A stretch of DNA of 5,640 bases from Trebonia sp. Its GTDB lineage: Bacteria; Actinomycetota; Actinomycetes; Streptosporangiales; Streptosporangiaceae. The position numbers and the translations under genes are program-made. Position 1 is the first letter of the stretch, and each line of letters starts with the position of its first letter. A model generated the notes under the pieces. The model searched no databases. It saw nothing but the letters and a program-made list of their open reading frames with translations, and was not told where the DNA came from. Shown here one piece after another: positions 1 through 4,734 of the stretch. Location: NCBI GenBank assembly GCA_030043595.1, contig JASHXJ010000176.1:1-5640 (forward strand), read 5' to 3'.

Positions 1-50
1 CGGCGGGCGAATTCCAGCGGAGACAGCGGCGTTTCCATGATGAGCATCAT
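1..50 (-). CDS. Start of a probable acyl-CoA synthetase (AMP-binding enzyme), cut by the left edge
   Basis: Reading leftward there is an ATG at 50-48, another at 47-45 and a third in the same frame at 38-36. The last opens METPLSPLEFAR and continues off the window. From memory, actinobacterial fatty-acyl-CoA ligases often begin with a PLTPLEFxRRA-like segment just before a 'YPDREAVVDG' stretch, so this is the likely identity. Only 12 to 16 residues are visible, and none of the AMP-binding motifs. Support for coding is the codon pattern: nearly all third bases in this frame are G or C, while the overlapping helix-turn-helix frame becomes A/T-rich at third positions here. The start is uncertain. 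A GAGG lies about 12 bases before the first ATG and there is no better ribosome site. It could belong to another family. Confidence 0.4.
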   Translation of the reverse strand, partial: MMLIMETPLSPLEFAR

Positions 51-414
51 GCCAGCCGCCGGCCTCGGTAAACAGTCCGGACAATCCAGGCCGGATCCGC
101 CTGGACCTGGGCAGTTCGGCGGCCGCGGCCTCCCAGCGCCGCCCCCACTCGGCAGTGTCGCCGCCGCAGGCGCTGGCATAAGCCAGCGTGACCTGCAGTG
201 ACGGGAAGGCCGAGCCGCTGGCCGCGGTGGAGAGCACCGACGCCGAGAACAGCGCCGTCCTGGCCAGCACGCGGTAGCTCGGGTACCCGGCCGCGGCGCG
301 CAGCTGGCGCAGCTGGGCGGCGAAACGGGAGAGCAGGCCATCGCGCGGGTCGAGCGGGCGTTCCGGCCGGCCCGCCCGCGCGCTGCGCTCCCGCTGCTCT
401 CGGTTTTCTGCCAC
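1..414 (-). CDS. Helix-turn-helix protein, N-terminal DNA-binding domain only; 3' end unresolved
   Basis: The frame opens with GTG at 414-412 and is the only sensible start, because an in-frame TAA lies upstream at 453-451 with no ATG, GTG or TTG between. Residues 1-27 are a charged, low-complexity lead. Residues 30-100 resemble the XRE-like helix-turn-helix found at the N-terminus of actinobacterial STAND/NTPase-WD40 proteins: FAAQLRQLRAAAG (31-43), a helix pair around YRVLARTALFSASVLS (47-62), then FPSLQVTLAYASACGGD (70-86) and EWGRRWEAAAAEL (89-101). In that family a linker and a P-loop NTPase usually follow. Here residues 102-138 match nothing I recognise, third-position GC falls, and the frame stays open to base 1 across the start of the next gene. 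The gene may be a truncated or frameshifted remnant, or a short stand-alone DNA-binding protein. It is divergent from the propeller gene and lies directly downstream of the tandem repeat at 434-466. Confidence 0.6.
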   Translation of the reverse strand, partial: MAENREQRERSARAGRPERPLDPRDGLLSRFAAQLRQLRAAAGYPSYRVLARTALFSASVLSTAASGSAFPSLQVTLAYASACGGDTAEWGRRWEAAAAELPRSRRIRPGLSGLFTEAGGWHDAHHGNAAVSAGIRPP

Positions 415-433
415 GGCTCTCAGTATCGCCGCG

Positions 434-466
434 CTGCTATTAGCGCCCTCTTAACGCGCTCTGAAC
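434..466 (-). promoter_or_regulatory. 11-bp tandem direct repeats resembling a SARP/AfsR-type operator
   Basis: Read on the minus strand, GTTCAGAGCGC (466-456) is followed directly by GTTAAGAGGGC (455-445), with 9 of 11 bases identical, and by a poorer third unit GCTAATAGCAG (444-434), 6 of 11. SARP regulators bind heptamer direct repeats spaced one helical turn (11 bp) apart, a few bases upstream of the -10. AfsR-type sites carry a GTTCA-like core. TAATAG at 442-437 could be a weak -10, which would put transcription start near 430, just before the GTG at 414. The orientation favours the minus-strand helix-turn-helix gene, but the site also sits upstream of the plus-strand propeller gene. A SARP-like regulator is encoded at 1727-2689. 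That it binds here is inference. Confidence 0.45.
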
Positions 467-469
467 GGG

Positions 470-487
470 GGCGGGGCCAGCCCCGCC
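470..487. repeat. GC-rich perfect inverted repeat in the divergent gap
   Basis: GGCGGGG (470-476) and CCCCGCC (481-487) form a perfect 7-bp stem with a CCAG loop. On the plus strand it is followed by a T-rich run (GAATTGATTTGTTG, 488-501), so it has the outline of an intrinsic terminator. No plus-strand gene ends upstream of it, so an operator or a leader hairpin is equally possible. It directly abuts the tandem-repeat box. Confidence 0.4.
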
Positions 488-498
488 GAATTGATTTG

Positions 499-532
499 TT
501 GATCGGTCTCGCCGGCGTTTCCTTCCGATCAA
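499..532. promoter_or_regulatory. 8-bp inverted repeat upstream of the propeller gene
   Basis: TTGATCGG (499-506) and CCGATCAA (525-532) are exact reverse complements separated by 18 bases. Centre-to-centre spacing is 26 bp, about two and a half helical turns. It lies about 70 bases before the propeller start and may be a dimeric regulator site or a leader stem. No convincing -35/-10 pair could be placed beside it. The repeat itself is seen directly; its role is not known. Confidence 0.35.
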
Positions 533-586
533 TCCGGCGGTTTGCTTGGCTGCTTCCGGGTCCCGTGCGGGGGGCCGTACCTGAGC

Positions 587-596
587 GAGGGGAAAG
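587..596 (+). promoter_or_regulatory. Ribosome binding site that fixes the propeller start at 601
   Basis: The purine run GAGGGGAAAG ends 4 bases before the GTG at 601-603. The same frame is open back to a TTG at 496, but that start would place about 35 arginine-rich residues before the lysine-plus-hydrophobic signal peptide and has no such site. Confidence 0.7.
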
Positions 597-600
597 ACAC

Positions 601-1740
601 GTGTTCGGACGAAAGAAATGGCTGGCGGCCGGCGCCGCGGCAGGCGCGCTTGTCGTGACGGCCGGTGCCACCGCGTTCGCGGCCGGCGGCTGGACGGTCA
701 CGACCGTCACGGGTACATCCGGGAACAACGTCGAGCTGACCGGGGTTTTCGCGCGCACCAGCACGGACGCCTGGGCGGTCGGAGAGCAGTTCGCCCCGGC
801 CGGCCAGGCACCGCCGCCGCCGGTCACTTACCACTGGAACGGGACCGCATGGTCGCCCGTCAGCACCCCGGCGCTCGGCGTGAGCGGCGCGCTGCTCGCC
901 GTCAGCGCGAGCAGCGCGACCGACGCCTGGGCCGTCGGGTTCGAACTGTCGGGACGGCGCGCGCACACGACGCTGCTCGAGCACTGGAGCGGGACGGCGT
1001 GGTCGGTGGACACCGCCGACGCCATCTCCGGTGATACCGCGGTAGAGCTGAGCGGCGTCGTCGACCTGTCCGCGGGCAACGCCTACGCCGTCGGCCTGGA
1101 TAACTCCGGGGCACTGCTCGAGCACTGGAACGGCACCGCGTGGAGCCCGGTGACGCTCCCCGATCCCGACTTCACGCCTGGCTCAGGCGAGGCGATCGCC
1201 GCCTCCTCGGCCAGCGACATCTGGGTGGTGGGCAGCAGCCTCAACACCACGACGGACGCGACGATCGCCGAGGCGCTGCACTTCAACGGCAGCACCTGGA
1301 CGGTCGTGCCGATGGCGCAGCCCGGGACCAACACCCCGACGATCTCCGCGGTCACCGCGCTGTCCCCGACGAACGCCTGGGCGGCCGGCGATGACATCGG
1401 CGCGACGTCCCCGGTCGGCGGCGGCACCCTGCTCGAGCACTGGAACGGCACGTCCTGGAGCGTCGTGCCGAGCCCGACGCCGGGCGCGGATGACAGCCTG
1501 ACCGGCATCGCCGCCCGGTCCGCCAGCGACGTCGTCGCGGTGGGGAGCGCGCTGCCCAGCGTGAACGGCGGGCCGCTGCAGGCGGTGATCCTCCGCTGGA
1601 ACGGCACCGCCTGGTCTAACGACACGGGCGGGACGATTCCCGGGTGGCTGACGGCGGCGTCCACCTTCCCCGGCGCGGCGCAGGAGTGGGCCGTTGGCAA
1701 CAGCAGCGGCTCCGCCGGCCAGATACTCAGCCATCCCTGA
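601..1740 (+). CDS. Secreted seven-repeat beta-propeller-like protein of unknown function
   Basis: The 379-residue product opens with a classic signal peptide: basic MFGRKKW (1-7), an Ala/Gly/Val hydrophobic stretch (8-26) and a probable cleavage AFA|AGG near residue 27. The rest is one repeat used seven times. The xWAVG-like motif falls at residues 57, 109, 161, 207, 259, 311 and 362, i.e. every 46-52 residues. Between motifs comes a strand ending in HWNGTAWS or similar (79-85, 129-135, 176-182, 228-234, 281-287, 333-339). The seventh repeat stops at the C-terminus just where this strand should come, and the N-terminus supplies a stray GGWTVTTV (29-36), so the ends probably complete one blade together ('velcro' closure of a seven-bladed ring). 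No transmembrane tail, LPXTG motif or catalytic motif is visible, so it is most likely released or loosely attached outside the cell. Ligand binding or cell-surface interaction is a guess from the fold. It is convergent with the SARP-like gene. Confidence 0.85.
   Translation: MFGRKKWLAAGAAAGALVVTAGATAFAAGGWTVTTVTGTSGNNVELTGVFARTSTDAWAVGEQFAPAGQAPPPPVTYHWNGTAWSPVSTPALGVSGALLAVSASSATDAWAVGFELSGRRAHTTLLEHWSGTAWSVDTADAISGDTAVELSGVVDLSAGNAYAVGLDNSGALLEHWNGTAWSPVTLPDPDFTPGSGEAIAASSASDIWVVGSSLNTTTDATIAEALHFNGSTWTVVPMAQPGTNTPTISAVTALSPTNAWAAGDDIGATSPVGGGTLLEHWNGTSWSVVPSPTPGADDSLTGIAARSASDVVAVGSALPSVNGGPLQAVILRWNGTAWSNDTGGTIPGWLTAASTFPGAAQEWAVGNSSGSAGQILSHP
769..1698 (+). repeat. Internal coding repeats of the propeller gene
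   Basis: The span runs from the first to the last WAVG-type motif, with a period of about 156 bases (one of 138). Some copies are close to identical in DNA as well as protein: the stretch encoding LLEHWNGT is the same 23 bases at 1114-1136 and 1429-1451, and 16 of these recur at 973-988. This suggests fairly recent duplication or gene conversion between blades, and the repeats could recombine. Confidence 0.75.
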
Positions 1741-2689
1741 CAGATATGACCAGCAGCAGGGCGACGACCGCCGCGCGGTCGTCGCCCTGCTGCCTGCCGA
1801 TCAGCTCCCGCAGCAGGTTCGCCGCGTGGTCAGGACTGGCCACCTGGACCGGGGTCACGCGACCGGCTGGCAGCGCCAGCGCCGGCAGCGCCGGCGGTGA
1901 CACTGGCGGCGGGTCGAGTCCGGCGTCGCCGGTCAGGATCTGCTGATGCAGCAGCCGCAGTGCCGGCCCAGGGTCGATGCCGAGCTGCTCGGCGAGCACA
2001 TGGCGGGCCTGCGCGAACGAGGCGAGCGCGTCGGCCTGGCGGCCGCACCGGTACAGTGCCAGCATCAGCTGGCCGTGAAACCGTTCCTGCAGCGGGAACT
2101 GGCGGATCAGCGCCGCCAGTTCGGCCAGCGCCTGGTGATGCCCGCCGAGCGCGAGCATGATGTCGATGCGGTCCGCGGTCGCGGTCTGCCGCAGCTCATC
2201 GAGCCGTGCCCGCTCGATGTCCGCCCACGGTCCCGGTATGCCGGCCAGCGACGCACCCTGCCACAGCCCGAGCGCCGCGTCCAGCGACGTGGCGGCGGCC
2301 CGCGGGTCGCCTGCGGCGAGCCGGCGGGCGTCCGCCATGTGCCGGCCGAGGACCTCGGCGTCCAGCGCGTCAGGCTCCAGACGCAGGTGGTAGCCGGGCC
2401 CGATCGCCGTGAGCAGCTCGCTGGGCGCGCGGCGCGCGCGCCGCGGCTCGAGCACGCGGCGCAGCCCCGAGATATGCACGTGCAGGCTGTTGTCCGCGCT
2501 GGCAGGCGGATCCTGACCCCACAGTCCGTCGATGAGCTGGGCGCGCGACACCGGCTGGCGGGCGCTCGCGAGCATGCCGAGCAGGGCCCGCCGCCGCGGC
2601 CCGCCAAGCTCGAGTTCCTGCTCGCCCCGCCAGGCCCGCACCGGACCGAGCAGCTGCACCCGCAGCTCCGCCGAATCGGCTTCGGTCAC
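1727..2689 (-). CDS. SARP-like transcriptional regulator (winged helix + BTAD)
   Basis: The 320-residue protein begins at GTG 2689, about 7 bases after a GGGGGG ribosome site. Residues 9-105 are an OmpR-like winged helix: LRVQLLGPVRAW (9-20), LGGPRRRALLGML (28-40), the recognition helix DNSLHVHISGLRRVLE (66-81) and the wing IGPGYHLRL (96-104). Residues 108-255 are a bacterial transcriptional activator domain of TPR-like helices, with LGLWQGASLAG (140-150), PLQERFHGQLMLALYRCGRQADAL (199-222) and the typical close LGIDPGPALRLLHQQIL (236-252). This is the minimal SARP layout, as in small pathway-specific activators, without the NB-ARC and TPR parts of AfsR. Such proteins bind 11-bp direct repeats and recruit RNA polymerase. 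The tail after residue 256 is Pro/Ala-rich, then a short helix-like end with no known domain. Its stop codon overlaps the end of the propeller gene. The target is unknown; the box at 434-466 is a candidate. Confidence 0.9.
   Translation of the reverse strand: MTEADSAELRVQLLGPVRAWRGEQELELGGPRRRALLGMLASARQPVSRAQLIDGLWGQDPPASADNSLHVHISGLRRVLEPRRARRAPSELLTAIGPGYHLRLEPDALDAEVLGRHMADARRLAAGDPRAAATSLDAALGLWQGASLAGIPGPWADIERARLDELRQTATADRIDIMLALGGHHQALAELAALIRQFPLQERFHGQLMLALYRCGRQADALASFAQARHVLAEQLGIDPGPALRLLHQQILTGDAGLDPPPVSPPALPALALPAGRVTPVQVASPDHAANLLRELIGRQQGDDRAAVVALLLVISVRDG
1753..1793. terminator. Perfect 19-bp inverted repeat, likely terminator for the propeller gene
   Basis: GCAGCAGGGCGACGACCGC (1753-1771) is the exact reverse complement of 1775-1793, leaving a 3-base CGC centre. 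It begins 12 bases after the propeller stop codon, the normal place for a hairpin terminator. There is no long U-tract on either side, which is common for actinobacterial hairpin terminators. It also lies within codons 299-313 of the convergent SARP-like gene, upstream of that gene's stop codon, so for that transcript it would be intragenic. Confidence 0.6.
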
Positions 2690-2847
2690 ACACTGGCCCC
2701 CCGTCAGAATGGCCGCCTGCGGGTCCCAAGCGACGTGTGGTCAGCCTCTCAAGAGGGATACGTACCTGCCGCGCCGTCGGTTCACCACGGTGGCCAGCCC
2801 GGGAAAACCAGGCCAGGCCACTGCCGCGGGTGCGCGAGAATACCGGC
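2690..2847. other. Divergent gap between the regulator and tyrS
   Basis: This 158-base gap should hold promoters for both directions. Visible elements are an imperfect palindrome CCTCTCAAGAGG (2745-2756), a TACGTA core (2759-2764), the palindrome CCACGGTGG (2785-2793) and a TTGAGA on the minus strand (2752-2747) that could be a -35 for the regulator, though no good -10 follows at 16-19 bases. A GTTCACC (2780-2786) on the plus strand resembles one half of a SARP repeat but has no 11-bp partner. No T-box or other riboswitch pattern is recognisable. Confidence 0.4.
2836..2841 (+). promoter_or_regulatory. Possible -10 element for a leaderless tyrS transcript
   Basis: GAGAAT sits 6 bases before the ATG at 2848, the spacing expected when transcription begins at or next to the start codon. 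No Shine-Dalgarno sequence of normal strength and spacing precedes the ATG, which fits a leaderless message, common in actinobacteria. No clear -35 is present, so this is tentative. Confidence 0.3.
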
Positions 2848-4098
2848 ATGGATCTTCTCGCCGACCTTGAGGCGCGCGGCCTCGTGCAGGACAGTACGGA
2901 TCGCGACGCGCTCCGTGACCGCATCGGCGCCGGCCCGGTCGGGATCTACTACGGCTGCGACCCGAGCGCGGACAGCCTGCAGGTCGGCAACCTGATCGGC
3001 CTGCTGGTGCTGCGCAGGTTCGCCGACGCCGGGCACAACGCGGTCGCGCTGGCCGGCGGCGCGACAGGCATGATCGGCGACCCGGGCGGCCAGTCGAAGG
3101 AGCGCAACCTGCTCGACGCGGAGACCCTCGCCCGCAACACCACGCGCATCGCCCAGCAGCTCGAGAAGATCTCCCGCGTCCCGCTGGTGAACAACCTCGG
3201 CTGGACGGGCTCGCTGACCCTGCTCGACTTCCTGCGCGACATCGGCAAGCACGCGAGCGTGAACGTGATGATCGCCCGTGAGTCGGTGAGGGCGCGGCTG
3301 GAGAGCGACAGCGGCATCTCCTACACCGAATTCAGCTACCAGCTCCTGCAGGCCAACGACTACCTGCACCTGCTGCGGCACCACGGCGTGGAGATCCAGG
3401 TCGGCGGCTCGGACCAGTGGGGAAACCTGCTGGCCGGCGTGGACCTGATCAGGAGGGCGGAAGGCGCGCACGTGCACGCCTTCACCTGGCCGCTGCTGCT
3501 GCGCTCCGACGGGAAGAAGTTCGGCAAGAGCGAGGACGGCGCTGTGTGGCTCGCCGCCGACCGGACCTCGCCCTACCAGTTCTTCCAGTACTGGATGAAC
3601 GTGACCGACGCGGACGTGGAGCGGTTCCTGCTGCAGCTCACGCTGCTCCCCGTGGCAGAGTGCCGCGCGCTGGCCGCCGCGCACATGCAGGCCCCGAACA
3701 AGCGCGAGGGCCAGCGCCGCCTCGCCAGGGAGATCACCACGATCGTGCACGGCGCCGAGGCGACGGCCGCAGCCGAGGAGGCGAGCGCGATCCTGTTCGG
3801 CGGGTCGCCGGTGAGCGCGTCCGCCCAGGCGCTGTCGTTTCTCGCCGCCGAGGTGCCAACGTCCGCGTTCGTTTCGGGCGGCACGGTCGCGACCATGCTG
3901 GCTGCTACCCCGCTCGCGTCGTCGCTGTCAGATGCGCGCCGCACGATCGCCCAGGGCGCCGCCTCGGTCAACGGCAACGTGGTCGCGCAGGACCGCCCGC
4001 TGACGCAATCTGACCTGCTGTACGGCAGATGGGTGCTGCTCCGGCGGGGGAAACGGACCTACCATCTCCTCGACGCCGAACCGTCGACCGGTCGGTGA
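2848..4098 (+). CDS. tyrS: Tyrosyl-tRNA synthetase (class I) with a variant HIGH motif
   Basis: This 416-residue enzyme would charge tRNA-Tyr with tyrosine using ATP in the cytoplasm. The start MDLLADLEARGL matches the usual N-terminus of the family; the frame runs upstream to a GTG at 2737 but gives 37 unrelated residues. Recognisable parts are the nucleotide-binding fold with IYYGCDPSADS (33-43), GGATGMIGDPGG (70-81), the tyrosine pocket YTEFSYQLLQANDY (159-172), GGSDQWGN (186-193), an intact KMSKS-type loop KFGKS (224-228), and a C-terminal S4-like RNA-binding domain (about 357-408) ending in GRWVLLRRGKRTYHLL. Length and layout are normal. The odd point is the HIGH signature, which reads QVGN (45-48). 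Asn at the last place is familiar in actinobacterial homologues; Gln at the first is unusual. Neighbouring positions also differ from the Bacillus enzyme (Tyr35 for Cys, Cys37 for Phe). It could be the housekeeping enzyme or a second copy. The oxidoreductase begins 3 bases after its stop. Confidence 0.95.
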   Translation: MDLLADLEARGLVQDSTDRDALRDRIGAGPVGIYYGCDPSADSLQVGNLIGLLVLRRFADAGHNAVALAGGATGMIGDPGGQSKERNLLDAETLARNTTRIAQQLEKISRVPLVNNLGWTGSLTLLDFLRDIGKHASVNVMIARESVRARLESDSGISYTEFSYQLLQANDYLHLLRHHGVEIQVGGSDQWGNLLAGVDLIRRAEGAHVHAFTWPLLLRSDGKKFGKSEDGAVWLAADRTSPYQFFQYWMNVTDADVERFLLQLTLLPVAECRALAAAHMQAPNKREGQRRLAREITTIVHGAEATAAAEEASAILFGGSPVSASAQALSFLAAEVPTSAFVSGGTVATMLAATPLASSLSDARRTIAQGAASVNGNVVAQDRPLTQSDLLYGRWVLLRRGKRTYHLLDAEPSTGR

Positions 4099-4101
4099 CC
4101 G

Positions 4102-4584
4102 GTGACGTTCGAGAAGACTCCTCGCGGCACCCGCGGCTCGCGCATAGCGGCCGCGGCCGGGCCGGTCATGAAGAGGCTCGGGAATCAGCTGATCAGGCGG
4201 TACCGCCGCAAGGGCGGTCGCATGATGGGCATGGACGTCCTGGTGCTGACCACGACCGGCGCACGGACCGGGCAGCGCCGGGAGACGCTGCTCGGCTCCT
4301 TCCCCGACGGCGACGGCGCATGGTTCATCGTCGCCTCGTCGGGCGGCTCCGCGGGCAACCCCGCGTGGTACTACAACCTCGCCGCGCATCCCGATCAGGC
4401 GGAGATCGAAGTCGATGGCCGCAAGGCCGCCGTCACGGCGGCCCAGCTGTCGGGAGCCGCCCGGGACGACGCCTGGCGGCGGATCACCGCGGCGCAGCCG
4501 CGCTACGCCGGCTATGAGAAGAAGACCGACCGCGTGATCCCCGTCATCCGGCTCACCGCCTCGTCCGAGCCCGGCCCCGCGTAA
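4102..4584 (+). CDS. F420-dependent nitroreductase-family (Ddn-like) oxidoreductase
   Basis: The 160-residue product belongs to the deazaflavin-dependent nitroreductase family, small split-barrel proteins that use reduced F420 to reduce quinones, nitro compounds or similar acceptors. It shows the family pattern: TPRGTRGSR (6-14), a basic helix NQLIRRYRRKGGR (28-40), MGMDVLVLTTTGARTGQRRET (42-62), a core strand WFIVASSGG (74-82), the cofactor-region signature NPAWYYNLAAHP (86-97), an EVDGR strand (103-107), AWRRITAAQPRYAGYEKKTDR (124-144) and the closing strand IPVIRLT (146-152). Length is typical and no transmembrane segment is visible. The GTG start is 3 bases after the tyrS stop (TGA at 4096-4098) and has only a weak ribosome site of its own, so translation is probably coupled. 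Family members in actinobacteria are numerous with mostly unknown substrates, and nothing here identifies the acceptor. Confidence 0.9.
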   Translation: MTFEKTPRGTRGSRIAAAAGPVMKRLGNQLIRRYRRKGGRMMGMDVLVLTTTGARTGQRRETLLGSFPDGDGAWFIVASSGGSAGNPAWYYNLAAHPDQAEIEVDGRKAAVTAAQLSGAARDDAWRRITAAQPRYAGYEKKTDRVIPVIRLTASSEPGPA

Positions 4585-4734
4585 CGATTTCCTTGTATTT
4601 AAAGGGTTTCTGGAGGGGGGCAAACCTAGACGGGCGGCGTGGGGCGATGGTAGGAAGGCTTCCATGCGCGGTGCGTGGCCTGCTGCATGGGGGCACGGCA
4701 TCCGGCGAGCCGGGGGTGCCGTCCAGGCGCGGGC
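4585..4734 (+). other. 150-base gap before the kinase gene
   Basis: The first 25 bases (CGATTTCCTTGTATTTAAAG and following) are markedly AT-rich for this genome and may be promoter DNA, but no -35/-10 pair with normal spacing is evident. A strong Shine-Dalgarno-like run, GGAGGGGGG (4612-4620), has no start codon within usable distance; the first GTG after it (4639) hits a stop within five codons. Short palindrome GGAAGGCTTCC lies at 4653-4663. No RNA gene was recognised. Confidence 0.35.
4692..4720 (+). repeat. Imperfect hairpin just upstream of the kinase start
   Basis: GGCAC (4692-4696) can pair with GTGCC (4716-4720), enclosing an inner CCGG-CGAG-CCGG stem (4702-4713), with an internal loop between them. 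It ends 14 bases before the GTG at 4735 and could be a leader structure or a weak terminator. GC-rich DNA produces such pairings by chance. Confidence 0.25.

Noticed and set aside
496..600. Extended N-terminus of the propeller protein from TTG 496
   Set aside because: No ribosome site there, and it would place about 35 residues ahead of a textbook signal peptide. GTG 601 has a strong site.
2780..2800. GTTCACC as a SARP site for autoregulation
   Set aside because: There is no second copy at 11 or 22 bases on either side, so it lacks the direct repeat that defines such sites.
2737..2847. Extended N-terminus of tyrS from GTG 2737
   Set aside because: The 37 extra residues do not resemble the family, while MDLLADLEARGL at 2848 matches the usual start.
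1946..2995. 349-codon plus-strand frame across the regulator
   Set aside because: Antisense to the SARP-like gene and running into tyrS out of frame; no domain and Arg/Gln-rich composition.
2782..3750. 322-codon minus-strand frame across tyrS
   Set aside because: Antisense to a well-conserved synthetase; the product is low-complexity with no recognisable domain.
4640..4734. Possible tRNA or structured RNA upstream of the kinase
   Set aside because: Some GC stems can be drawn but no acceptor-stem pairing, anticodon loop or GTTCGA-type T-loop is present.
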